Below are positions 1-10,398 of a stretch of 64,000 nt of DNA, piece after piece. Each line of letters starts with the position of its first letter. The stretch's first letter is position 1. Origin of the DNA: Coniochaeta sp. PMI_546 (Eukaryota > Ascomycota > Sordariomycetes > Coniochaetales > Coniochaetaceae). Both the position numbers and the translations under genes were made by a program. The stretch spans positions 1,364,001 through 1,428,000 of the forward strand of contig MU271145.1 of NCBI GenBank assembly GCA_021432605.1, in the 5' to 3' direction. The notes under the pieces are model-generated. The model had not been told where the DNA came from, ran no database searches, and saw nothing but the letters and a program-made list of their open reading frames with translations.

Positions 1-1
1 T

Positions 2-1123
2 GATGCGCTGGAGGACTATCGTCGGCTGCAGCAGCTCCACGAGCGAGAGCGGCGGGAACATCAGCGCTGGCAGCAGCGACTGAACATTGCGAGTCGCCTT
101 GGAGCTCGGGACGTTTTTGAAAACAGTATCCAGAACGTGTTCGGTCAACGAAGGAGTCCGACGCCGCGCGTCCAGGCTCCTGTGGAACAGACTCCAGAGG
201 AACGAGGAGCTTGGCGTGCCTTAGAGAAGGCCAGGGAACGCGATGATGGCGGCTCGAACAGCAGTCGTAAACGGAAGTCAAGATCCGTCACAGGCTCTCC
301 GAGTGAACCTCGTCCAGAACCAGAGCAAGAGCGGAAACTGAAACGGCCTCGCACCCGAAGGTTGCCGACCCAAAACGGTGAACCCTCATCCTCAAAGTCG
401 ACAGTGGCAGTCTCGAACAATCAGGCCGAGAGCCACAGTTCAGCATCAAATGCTAGGTCGCCTCCATCCAATCAAAACGCCCCATCTTTCCTGTCTTCCC
501 TGCTCAAGGAGGTCGAGATGAGCACTCCATCGGACGACGAAAGTATCCGAAACATCTGGGGACACATTCCAGGCGCCAATGACGCCTCGTCGCCCGCTCC
601 ATCGCCTCCAGCGTCTGGCTATAGCAGTCCGAGGGCATTATCCACCACGCCTCCACCGCATCGAAACGTCCGTCCAACGTCGCCAACACTGAGTCTAAGC
701 TCGCACATTGAACCAGTATATCCACCGGCGAAATTCTCACCAACTCGCTCCTCACCTGAAAATAGTGATTCAGAGACTCCAAACAATCGCATCAGCCGGC
801 TGGAACTGCGCCAGCCGCGGCCTCGGCGGTCGCAGGCGGTTCCCCCTCCCCGATCACAAGACGTCTCGCCATCACGTACACCCTTACCTCTCGAGACCAA
901 GCAAGACATCAACAACATCGTGCGGGAGGCTCTCAGACCTCACTGGAAATCGAGCCAGCTGACGGCGGTACAATATGCCACCATCAATCGAGACGTTTCC
1001 CACAAGCTCTACGACGAGGTGACGAATCCGACAGCGATTGCGGAGGAGGTTAGGAAGAACTGGGAGAAGATGGCTTCAACCGAAGTTGCGCGAGCGGTCG
1101 CAGAGTTGAAAGCCGGACCCTGA
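2..1123 (+). CDS. 3' part of a PHD/RING-finger-type protein (5' end outside window)
   Basis: The frame is open from the left edge to a TGA at 1121-1123 and gives 373 codons, so this is only the C-terminal part of a gene; no ATG in the visible part is a credible start. The N-terminal visible residues form a charged Arg/Gln/Glu helix (LQQLHERERREHQRWQQR), followed by about 250 residues of Ser/Pro/Arg-rich disordered sequence with basic clusters (RKRKSR, RPRTRR) that look like nuclear localisation signals. The last 80 residues are a conserved-looking helical tail (TINRDVSHKLYDEV, then EEVRKNWEKMAS). From memory, this arrangement resembles the C-terminus of fungal PHD and RING finger domain proteins (PHRF1-like), whose zinc-binding domains would lie upstream of the window. 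The domains themselves are not visible, so the family call is an inference. No intron is needed in the visible part. Confidence 0.6.
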   Translation, partial: DALEDYRRLQQLHERERREHQRWQQRLNIASRLGARDVFENSIQNVFGQRRSPTPRVQAPVEQTPEERGAWRALEKARERDDGGSNSSRKRKSRSVTGSPSEPRPEPEQERKLKRPRTRRLPTQNGEPSSSKSTVAVSNNQAESHSSASNARSPPSNQNAPSFLSSLLKEVEMSTPSDDESIRNIWGHIPGANDASSPAPSPPASGYSSPRALSTTPPPHRNVRPTSPTLSLSSHIEPVYPPAKFSPTRSSPENSDSETPNNRISRLELRQPRPRRSQAVPPPRSQDVSPSRTPLPLETKQDINNIVREALRPHWKSSQLTAVQYATINRDVSHKLYDEVTNPTAIAEEVRKNWEKMASTEVARAVAELKAGP

Positions 1124-2301
1124 ACACTTGTTTCGACCATCTCTGTTGATTTTCATTGAACACGACAATACGATAATGACAGCGACGGTGGCTTCCTCTT
1201 CTTTATGGAACGGCGTCTCACGGATTCGGACGGCAAGCACGAGGACGGTTCGTTTATACCCGAGGCTCGATGCGTGCTCGAACGGCAGAGTAGGATATAG
1301 GTACGGCAGCCGAGCTGCGTTGTAGAGGGCTATCGCAGAGGGCTGTCACGGGACACATCTTCACGGTACGGCGTAATCGGAGGAGCGTATCTCTCGATAC
1401 ATTAGGTTCAATGACAACAGAACGTTGCAACGGCGGAATGATCGTCGCATCATTCGACACTTGAATCGTTTGAGGAATCTTTGGAGAATAGACAGCATAG
1501 CAGTTTTCGGACGCGACGCGCATTTTGAGTCGATTGAATCATTAGCACTTATTGATACCAGGGAAAATCTTCCGCACGTCACTATACGAAATATAAAAAT
1601 CCAGGCATATAGATCGATCTTTTCAAAATGTAAAGGAGCTTTCGCTCTCGAGCTGAATGTCATAGTCAAATTAGCAAAGCATTACTGAGATTCAAAGAGT
1701 GTCCAGGGCCTGCAGATATGAGCCAGAATCTCAGACTTTTGGGCTCTTGTGTTCTGGAGAGAACAGCCTGCGGGACCCCTCTGAATGGACAGGCTCTGGA
1801 AAGAGTCTTCCGGATGTGAGCAACAGCTATCTAACCAAACCCGGTAGGAAAGGTTTGCCATAAAAGGCACAAGCCCAGTTAGCGAAAAAAGGTTGCACAA
1901 GATTTGATCTCGGCGCGCGTAAATGGTCAAAACGTCCTGGAGGCGGGAACAGGTCTTGATGATAAGGAATGCGGCCTTAGAAGAAGAAGAAGAAAAGAGA
2001 AAAGGAGGAACGAGGCCTGACACTTATTAGGCTTCTTGTAAGGGAAATTCTGGTGCGATCCACGCATATCACGTGCTTGATCATGTGCATGCGCCTCTCC
2101 CGAGACAGAGAGAGCTTCTCCGTAAGTTGAGCCGCTTCCGAAAGAAGAGTGGGTCTTCCAGTCGACGGACCCTTGCAGTGCACGGGCTTCAGCTTGGAGC
2201 ATCGAAAAAGTTCACGACCATTTGAAGAACCGCCAGGAGAAATCGGAGCTTTTGAAGGACATAGGTCGAGGTCGCGCAACAGGCCAATCCACATCAGCAC
2301 A
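1124..2301. other. Intergenic: 3' flank of the PHD/RING-type gene and promoter of mL46
   Basis: Only short overlapping frames with no family resemblance. The stretch at 1520-1640 is relatively AT-rich, as expected for a 3' flank. An A/G-rich run (GAAGAAGAAGAAAAG) lies near 1980, about 320 bases upstream of the mL46 start. I see no RNA gene. Confidence 0.6.
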
Positions 2302-3521
2302 ATGGCGGCCTCAAGTAGGGGAGGAAGAGCTGTATCAGCCCTCCTTAAAGGTAGGCACTGCGATTATTAAACTGCATTATGCGACGGCAGATCGTGAAGC
2401 TTGACACCTGGACTAACTCGACAATTACAGGCTCACCAAAGATCTGCTCACGATGCGCCAGTCTCTCGCCCCTCCAGCAACGGCTCTACTCCGCCGCGAC
2501 AGCCGCGGCCTCCGATGCCAGCCCAATACAACCCCCAGTCACTGGCGGTGACCCCCAAACACCCGACCTCACCACACCACCGGTGATGCACTACCCTCAG
2601 CACGCCCCCTCGCAATATAGCATCAAGTCCGGTCTAATACTGACCCGGCCTCCTCTCCTCACCCGGACTCTCCACCCCTTTGAGACCGCCTTCTTCTTAT
2701 ACCAGAAGCGGCTAGAGGAACGCCTATCCGCTCCCTTCCGGAAGGGCTTCTACTTCCGGCGCGATACCCCCGCCGAGCTGGACTGGCGGATCAAGGTCCG
2801 CGAGCGCCACGGCGTTGCGGGGAGAGACATCGGACGGTACAATCCTAGGGGCAGGATGGGCTGGAACGACGAGGTGCTCGTCGGCAGTCCGCTGGGAGCC
2901 AGCGAGGAGACCGTCAAGGAGAGGATCCTGACTGATGCCGAGATGAGAGTCAGTGAGGACGGGGAGGAGATTCCGAAGGAAGACCGGATCCAGGTCGAGA
3001 GGCCGGCGCCGAGGCGGACGGAGAGCGACGAGAAGAACGACGTGAGGAAGCTGGATCGGTGCCTGGATCGGACGCTGTATCTGGTTGTAAGAAAAGGGGA
3101 GGCTGGGTGGCAATTTCCGGCTGGGGATGTCCTGACCAGTGAGAATCTGCACGAGGTGAGTTTGAGAAACCGCTACATACAAGGGAGGAAAAGACGCGAA
3201 GCTAACACGGCTCGAATACAGACAGCAGCAAGGATCCTGGCCGAGTCAGCGGGTGTCAACATGAACACGTGGATCGTCGGACGTGTCCCTGTCGCTCACG
3301 TCGTCACCAAGCCCATCTTCAAGAACGACAACCCCTCCCAGATCGAGAAGAAGGGTGAGAAGGTCTTCTTCCTCAAGGGCAGGATCATGGCTGGCCAGGC
3401 GGACCTTACCGACAACAAGCATGGCCTGACGGACTTCAATTGGTTGACGAGGGAAGAGCTGCGGGAGGTGCTGCCGAGAGACTACTATAGCCAGGCGAGG
3501 CTGATGATGGCTGATCGATGA
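2302..3521 (+). CDS. MRPL17: Mitochondrial large-subunit ribosomal protein mL46 (yeast Mrpl17)
   Basis: Three exons: 2302-2350, 2431-3155 and 3222-3521, giving 357 residues. Intron 1 has donor GTAGGC, branch CTAAC at 2413 and acceptor ACAG at 2430; intron 2 (66 nt, in frame) has GTGAGT, a GCTAAC branch at 3201 and ACAG. The start ATG at 2302 gives a classical presequence rich in Ala, Ser and Arg (MAASSRGGRAVSALLKG), fitting import into the mitochondrial matrix. The body matches mL46: LTRPPLLTR and HPFETAFFLYQKR near the N-terminus, then a degenerate NUDIX-like fold (LYLVVRKGEAGWQFPAGDV; TAARILAESAGV) as known for this family. It is a structural protein of the mitoribosome large subunit; the NUDIX-like domain is not expected to be enzymatic. 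The reading frame also runs open through intron 2, so without splicing a 22-residue insertion would appear in the NUDIX-like helix. Confidence 0.92.
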
Positions 3522-3978
3522 AGTCGCCGTTAGAGGATGTTGGATATGGAACCTGTATTATAATACCAATTGTACACTTTGCATGTATCAGAACAGTCAG
3601 GGCAGGCATAGAAGACAATGGGTTGACTGAAGTAACTAAGGTAGCTATCAACTATGTGTAGCCCTCTGCTTCCTTTTTCTTTCTCATCCTTCTGATTAGC
3701 TTCAAGTTCCCCTTTTTGGTTGGTTACGCCGTCACTGCTTGTTACAAAGACTGATGATCTCACTCCTGTTCCACCTCAGTGCTGTCTGTTGGGAGCCTCC
3801 AGACACTAGTTACGCGTCCTAGCTGCGTATCCCTGTGGGTATTCCTGTTGCGCCTCGGTAAATGCAAAGACTGTCGCGTGATAATACAGAGCGGTCGTTT
3901 AGGAGATCCGCAGAAACAGACTCATGACCATCAAAGGAGACTTGGTAGTCGCCGGAGATAACAGATGTCCTACCCAAC
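3522..3978. other. Intergenic between convergent mL46 and the CAF1/PARN-like gene
   Basis: Shared 3' flank of two convergent genes. No coding frame worth reporting. It contains one copy of the CTAAGGTAG motif (3636-3644) that recurs in other intergenic regions of the window. Confidence 0.6.
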
Positions 3979-6284
3979 TCAACCAGTGGCCTGATCCTCG
4001 TCCCAACCCTGGCGCTCGTTCAAATTGAGAACACCAGCGTCACCGATGCGGATCTTGTTGCCGTGGACGCGCCAGAACTGGGCCTCCCAGTCTGGAATCT
4101 TACCGGCCGCATGATCGCGTTCCGCCTTCAGTTTCTTTCGCAGGCGTTCCTTGTTCATGTAGGCCGTCTTAGACGGAGCGTCCGCTGGGACAAGCGGCTT
4201 CCAGTGGGGCATGGCATTATCGTCGGAATCGAGGAGAGATGCGTTCGGGTCCGGCTTCGGGCGCTCGTCGAAGACCCAGTTCGTGTTAAGGTACATGGTG
4301 CCGTAACCCGGGGCAGGGGGGGCCTTGAATGCACCTATCAGTGACATAAGCTCTGGGTTTGAACCGGGCTGTAGCATGGCCATGCGACGCTCGTACTCGA
4401 ACTTGCTGTACCCAGAGTATGTCAGTCGGCTGTACAAGAGGTTCGAAGATGAGACTGGCTTACCTGTCACTTGTCGGGTTGAAATCCACCCATATAACCG
4501 ACCCATCAATCTGCTTCAGCGCGACACCTCGCAGCCTTCCGTCCTTTTTGGCGAGGGGCTTCCGTGACTTATCAGTCTCCGCCTTCTCCGCTAGACTCCA
4601 GGCATACTTGAGAAAGACCACAGCGGTCATCCAACCTATTCGCATCTTGTTAAAAAGAGCTCGAGGACAGTATGATACATGTCAAGGGCATGGTCACGAA
4701 AGAGACAAGGGGACGGGGAGTGGCAATGGGACAGGGGTTGTGTTAGAACTTACTATCATAGCCTGCTTGATGAGCAGTGGTTTCGGGTGCCTGAAATTCG
4801 CCACGAATAACCTCCGGCATATCAGGATCTCTGAAAATCTGGGGCATTTTCAGCAGCTCCGCCGACTCGAACAACTCAAACAGGTTCTTGTCCTCCAACA
4901 TGCTATGATTGCCCGGGCGGCGGCCGAGATGCTTTGTATCGACCAGGCGTGGGAAAAGATAATGCATCGCACCACCAAACACCTCGATCGTGTCCGGCAA
5001 CGGACCGATGAATGAATGGTAGATGAAGCAAAGATCATAGAGGCAATTGTGACCGACGAGAATCGGCCGCCGTTCAGTGAGCTTAGACTGAAGGTAGTTC
5101 ACATGCTGTGTCGTCAGGACGATCGCGGCGTTACGGTCCATGACTCTGCTGTCAATGAGATACTCGATGGGGAGCGTTCTGGCAAAGTCGAAACCCATCA
5201 AAGCTTCCATGACGAAGGTAAAGCCTTCACATACAGTCAGAGTGTTTCATTCACGAAAGGGGGTTGTACTCTTACCCTTCTGCTGGGAGACAGCATCCTG
5301 CTTCTGAGCGAGTAACTGTGCGTCAAACTGCCCAGGTCTCGGCATTAGTATGGCTCTATGCTGGGAGCACTCGCATTAGGTCTTACCTGCGTGTCTCTGG
5401 CCCGATTCCAAGGGATGACCTGCATGAAGTCCCGGTCATTGCGAGGAAAAGTACGGCAATCAGGGTACTGGTCCTTAACCAACTCCTGGATGATGCGGAT
5501 CTGAAGCGCGTTCAGTCTGCCGCCATAAGGATTCCCGATATTCACAAAGTCCCGCTTGCGATCTGTTAGTCGGAGGGCATACAAATTTTGACCACCGAAC
5601 ATCGGAGACTCACCTCGCGAGGTAAAGTAGTGTGCCAAGCGTCAATGACACTGTGTGCATGCTCCCCAAAGAGAATAGCTTCTTGGCCATGATCCGCGAG
5701 GACGATACGATCGGCAGTATCGGTAGTGTCGGAACGCATGTGACGAGGCTGTAAGAACTTGCTTCGCAGCACCTCCATCTCACGCCGGCTGAGATATGGC
5801 ACGCCGTCCTTGAACGCTCTATCCATGTGAAAGTCATTGTCACGCAAGAACATGATAGAGTTGTGGGAAAGTCCAACATAGCGATCAAGGATTCTGGCCA
5901 GTGTATGATCGACAGGGCGAAATCCTGTGAAGAAGGGCGTGATGTGGAAGTTGAACGTACGAGCGTGGTAGGCTATGGCGATGATTAGCTTGATTATCAT
6001 GAATACCTCCTGGGTTGAGTCTGCAATTTGTAGACTCTGTTTGGCTTACCTTTGGTCGACCGGCTATGAGAGATGCAGGTCAGACCGAACTGAACGATCT
6101 GGAAGTGTTCAGCTGCCGCTTTGGCCTGCTCGTAGATTATGTCGATGACATCTTTCGCAGATGACTTGAAGTTCCTGGTGCGAATACCAGTCATCTCGAG
6201 ATCAATGGAGACATAAGTCGCTGCGGCTATGGCTTCCAATACCTCTAGAAGTGATCCCCAGAAGTTTTCCGAGGTGATCTCCAT
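3979..6284 (-). CDS. CAF1/PARN-family DEDD poly(A)-specific 3'-exoribonuclease
   Basis: Seven exons on the minus strand, best read as 6284-6050, 5972-5614, 5554-5387, 5327-5276, 5224-4754, 4635-4464 and 4405-3979, giving 627 residues. Donors are GTAAGC, GTGAGT, GTAAGA, GTAAGA, GTAAGT and GTAAGC. DEDD exonuclease residues are visible: D28 and E30 in SIDLEMTGI, D335 in VGHNCLYDLCF and H423/D428 in HQAGYDS, the last two re-formed exactly by splicing. The joined segments ISHSRSTK-AYHARTFNFHITPFF and QQK-GFTFVMEALMGFDF also fit the family, which covers PARN, TOE1 and fungal CAF1-type nucleases that shorten poly(A) tails or mature 3' ends of small RNAs. Whether the role here is PARN-like or TOE1-like cannot be told. 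The third exon's acceptor is uncertain: the CAG at 5563-5565 breaks the frame, whereas the AAG ending at 5555 keeps it. The gene converges on mL46. Confidence 0.88.
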
Positions 6285-8136
6285 GATGGGCGACGGTTAG
6301 GAATCTTCACAGAGTGAAGAAGACGGCTAGAAGGTGAGCAAAGTCTTGAAGGGTACGCAGCTGAAATCTTGCCCAGTCTAGGTCTCTAGAACGACGACAT
6401 GTAGGTTCTGGGAACTCTGCCACTCTCCTCCAGAACGTAGGATACACGCAGTGGTGGAGGGAAACTGTTGAGAAAGGTAAGGCCGGGTTGAAATTGAGAA
6501 GTTTGGGGAAAGTGAGCAGAAACAGAGGAAGTGCTTGGAGGGCCAAAGACGCCGAGCATTAAAGCGGGTGCCTCGAGACCTGACCCCTCGATAGCTTCAG
6601 GCAAGAAAAAAAAGACTTGCTTCACTTGGTTCTGACCTAGCTCGTTGCTATGGGGGGCCAAATCGCGTGCCGACGAGGCCAGTGCAAGTCGGCGACTTTG
6701 TTAACGAGGGGCCAGGCAACGACGCTTGAACAACAAGGTAGAGATAGACCTCCTACCATACCACACTCATGCGAGCCGAAAACGATATATCCACGGGCGC
6801 TTCTCTTGATCGACCGCACTCTCAAATATTTCCGTCTCTAAGCTCACTTCGGCCTCAAGACTCGGAAGACAAGTCCCCATCTTGTCCAAACTCCATTCAA
6901 AGTGAGTTCTCGGCGGGCTTCATCCCAGTCGTCTCTTTCATGTTGTCCTCGCAACCGTCCTATTCAAAACCTTGGGATTTGTCTAGCAGAAGACACAATG
7001 CTTGATCTGAGCTCGACTAAAGCTAAGACGGATGAAGAGATGCGAGATAGGAGATTTCCCGCTCGGTCACGAATGCAAGCACAGCTTTGAGATGAGAAGG
7101 GGGAGGTGCGGCCCCTTCACATCGACAGAAAGTTGAACCTTCTTCACACAGCGTTAGCGACTAACATCATCGACTGACGAGGAAGAAGAGCGATGAGCTG
7201 GACAAAGGGAGGGTAAGAAAGAAGAGAACAAGTTGGTCCATCAAGTTGACCCTCATCCAAGGAGCTACCCTTCTGATGATGTTTAGGCACGACACGGTTG
7301 GATCATTGCAGCAGGCCCGAAAGTCAATGTGATTCTCAGAAACTATGTCTAATACCCAGAGCGAAGGAGTGAGGTTGAAATAGTAGCACGCTAACTCCTA
7401 GACACCGTGTGAATAGTGCCACCGGCGGTGCCGTGCTTTGTCGCACTGTGGGTGTCTACGGGTGTCCGCGGTCCTAGGATGTACTCGTGTATTTTCTTCT
7501 TTCTCTCTGTTCCCTGTAACTCAGACAGGTGCCGCAGCGCCTTTTCAGCAAATCTACAGGGTCTGTCTGTAGCTGTGTGCGATAGCCGATATGTCGTCTG
7601 TGGACGGCAAGGTCTTCGCCATCTATCAGAAGAAAACATTAATGACATCGATAAGCCGTATATACTCATGGAGAGAAGATTGTTTGCCCAATTGGATCAA
7701 TTCAGGATCGACGATTGGCTCTCGTCCGTCCACGATTGAACACTGAGAGCGGCCCGGACCCGCGTCAATGCAGTTGATATATGCACGACAGCTTCACCTC
7801 CTGGACTTTGTGCGGGGGAATTCTATTTTCGCCCTATATATATCCGCTTAGTCCTGCCTTTGCAGCATGGACGGAGTGTCCTCTCCCTGTTGTGACAGAA
7901 TGTCAAGTCTTGGGTTTGGCTTGATTTCACTCATCATTCCTTGCTAACAGTGCGGTTGACCGGGAACGCCCCTTGAAGTATTGGTAAGTGTGTTGTCTTC
8001 GCTATTGGCGGACATTCAAGCTAACAACGGTCGGACAGATACAAGGAATAAAGTAATGGTGTACACAAAGAGACGGTAATTGAAACACCAGAGAGTGATC
8101 GGCGACCATACCGTCCATCCCCTCCCGGATAACGTA
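6285..8136. other. Intergenic, 1.85 kb, between two minus-strand genes
   Basis: Holds the promoter and 5' leader of the CAF1/PARN-like gene (left) and the 3' flank of the disordered-protein gene (right). Only short shadow frames. A TATATATAT run lies at 7838-7848 on the plus strand, followed by an ATG at 7867, but the frame closes after 26 codons, so I do not call a gene. Confidence 0.5.
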
Positions 8137-10398
8137 TTAGAGATACTCATGAGCCCTCATCCCATACCCAACAGTGGCCCGTCTGGTAATGCCCGGCCGC
8201 GGCGCAAACGGATTGAGCGGATCAACACCGTCCCTCTCATACAACACGTCGCCCTCGCTGTCCGCCCTCCTCAAATAAGCCCTCGCTCGCTCAACCCTCT
8301 CCCTCTCACGGTCAATAGCAATCTCCTCATCTCGCAGCCTCGCCTCCTCGATCCGTCTCCTTTCGCTTCGGAGGATGACATCGTCGTAGTAATCATCCGC
8401 GGACCGTCCCTCGTCCCGATACCGGCCCCTGATCCCATCATCCTCGAGCCTAAACCGCTCAAGGGTATCGAGAACTTCCTCGTCAAGAGCCACGTCACCA
8501 GGCCTGACGAGCCTCACGCTGGGTCGGTGCTGCAAGACGCGCGGACGCAGCGGCAGCCGCCCGCCAAGCGGCGGGGAAGGCGGAAGAAGCAGTCCGGGTT
8601 CATCCTCGAGCAACACGGCGTCCGCGGGCAGACTGCGGCGGGGGTGCTGCACCAAGCGCGGTAGGGGCCGGAGGACCTCGGCTCTGTCTCGCAACGCGCC
8701 CCGTTCGTCTGCGCGGCCGGCGGCGTAGGCATTGGCCTCTATCTCATCTAGATCCACGCTCAACCTCGGCGGTGCCGGGGGCGCGGGGGCGAGAGGCGGC
8801 AGCGAGCGGCGGACGGGGAACATCTCATCCGTGATGCGGTGTTCCTCGTGGCGGCGCTGCTTGTGCGGGTCCACGGTGCGCGGAGGGATGCCGAAGTGGG
8901 TGGGCTCTTCGATGAATCGGCTGCCGCGCCGCTGCTTGGTGGGTGAGGAGAGGCGGCGCTTGTTGTTGTGTGAGTGGGTATACGAGGAGTGCGAGGAGTT
9001 GGGTGTCAGGACGCTGTTTGATTCCGAGTCGGAGCCCGACTCGGAGTACATTGAATCCCGGGAACTTGTGGGCGATCGCGGCTGGCGGCGCTGATGAGGG
9101 GCGGGAGATTTCTTGCGAGGTACGTTATTGCCGTTAGGTTTGTTAGCCAGGACCTTGATTTGTGGGTTGTTGCCGTTCTTCATGTTGTTTGGGTTATTGT
9201 TGCCCGTCTTCATGTTTGGGTTGCCCGCTCCCATCGGTTTGTTTCCTTGCTGTGGACCCATCCCCGTGCCCATTGGCATTCCCATGCCCATAGCCATGGC
9301 CATGTTGCCGTTTGCTTGTGGGTGATGGCCCTGCATGGCCATTTGGTTGTGCTGCATCTGATGAGGCGCAAACGTATGGTGCGGATGAGGGGGCTCGAGC
9401 TGTCTCGCGTTCTCAGCCTCGCGCTGGAGCACCATGGCGATGGCGTCGACGTCGGGCTTCGGGCACCGCTTGTAGTAAGCGGTGATGGACACCGTTTCTT
9501 GGACCTTCTTCCGTGGATCCCGAACCGTGGACCTCCGTCTTCCGTGGAGGTCGACAAACTCGACAGTCTCTCTTCTCCCTCTATTCTCGGAGTATCTCCT
9601 CCCATGTTTCTCGCCATGTTTCCTATCTCCGTGTCTCCTGATCTCGACTCTGTCCCTGCTCCCATCCCTCACTTTCTTATCCCGCAGCTTACGATCGATC
9701 TGCACAAGCACGTAGTGATACCGTGGATCACGCTCATTCATTTCAAGTCCCTCAAGCACCTTCTCCAATTGCCTCTGCTGCGCGTCGGTAAGGGTAGCCT
9801 TCTTCTCGCTCAGCGGCTTATGAATGTCGTGGAGCATCCTGACCTGTCGCGCTGCCTCTTTCTTGGAGATGCCGCGGACCTCGGTGCGCACGACGTTGGC
9901 CCAGGTGGGCGTCACGCGCTCGCCCTCGCTGTCGTAGTCGGTAGCTTGGTCGGCTCGCTCGAAGCGGTAGATGACGAAGTCGGACAGCTCCTCGCGGGCC
10001 TCCGACTCGGTCAGGCGACCCGGCTCCTTGCGAATGTCGGAGATTTGGACTACGGGGCCTTCGAGCAGAGGCCGAGGGACGAGGCTGCGCGGTGGCTGAG
10101 GCGGGAGCATGCCCATGGCCATGGCTTGGCGTTCCTGGGCTAGGGACGGTAGTTGCTGCTGTTGGCCTTGGTTGGGCTGCATCATCATGCGGTTTTGTTG
10201 CATTTGTTGGTTCTGCCCGTTCTGTTGACGCGGACTGGGATTAGCGTTCACGATGATGGGCCGGACGGCGCCTTTGCCTTGACCACCAGGGTGCATGGGT
10301 GGTGGTGGTGGAACAATGCGTCCGCCTGGCGGACCGCCACCCCCTTGGCGTGGAGGGCCGTTGGACCTGTTGATTTGGATGACGCCGTGGTCTTCCAT
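8137..10398 (-). CDS. Large intrinsically disordered Q/M/P/R-rich protein of unknown function
   Basis: A single intronless frame of 753 codons with an ATG at 10398. I do not recognise a named family. In order: Gly/Pro-rich N-terminus with PPPPP runs (about residues 15-45); Gln/Met-rich tract (50-90); a more ordered, conserved-looking segment (about 115-260) with SDFVIYRFERADQATDYDSE and ISKKEAARQVRMLHDIHKPL, then acidic/basic helices; a His/Met/Asn-rich tract with alternating Met-Gly (MAMAMGMGMPMGTGMG); basic Ser/Arg-rich sequence; a Pro-rich stretch; and an Arg/Glu-rich C-terminal helix (ERRRIEEARLRDEEIAIDRE) ending near PLNPFAPRPG. Such composition is common in fungal RNA- or chromatin-associated scaffolds, but that is only an inference. 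The third position is strongly G/C-biased and the long open frame in several phases on the opposite strand is a shadow of that bias. Confidence 0.8.
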   Translation of the reverse strand: MEDHGVIQINRSNGPPRQGGGGPPGGRIVPPPPPMHPGGQGKGAVRPIIVNANPSPRQQNGQNQQMQQNRMMMQPNQGQQQQLPSLAQERQAMAMGMLPPQPPRSLVPRPLLEGPVVQISDIRKEPGRLTESEAREELSDFVIYRFERADQATDYDSEGERVTPTWANVVRTEVRGISKKEAARQVRMLHDIHKPLSEKKATLTDAQQRQLEKVLEGLEMNERDPRYHYVLVQIDRKLRDKKVRDGSRDRVEIRRHGDRKHGEKHGRRYSENRGRRETVEFVDLHGRRRSTVRDPRKKVQETVSITAYYKRCPKPDVDAIAMVLQREAENARQLEPPHPHHTFAPHQMQHNQMAMQGHHPQANGNMAMAMGMGMPMGTGMGPQQGNKPMGAGNPNMKTGNNNPNNMKNGNNPQIKVLANKPNGNNVPRKKSPAPHQRRQPRSPTSSRDSMYSESGSDSESNSVLTPNSSHSSYTHSHNNKRRLSSPTKQRRGSRFIEEPTHFGIPPRTVDPHKQRRHEEHRITDEMFPVRRSLPPLAPAPPAPPRLSVDLDEIEANAYAAGRADERGALRDRAEVLRPLPRLVQHPRRSLPADAVLLEDEPGLLLPPSPPLGGRLPLRPRVLQHRPSVRLVRPGDVALDEEVLDTLERFRLEDDGIRGRYRDEGRSADDYYDDVILRSERRRIEEARLRDEEIAIDRERERVERARAYLRRADSEGDVLYERDGVDPLNPFAPRPGITRRATVGYGMRAHEYL

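Noticed and set aside
7867-7947. 26-codon ORF just downstream of a TATATATA run
   Set aside because: Too short and without features; a TATA-like run alone does not support a gene.
9094-10143. 349-codon plus-strand frame opposite the disordered-protein gene
   Set aside because: Antisense shadow of a GC-biased gene; the minus-strand frame is longer, starts at ATG and has structured composition.
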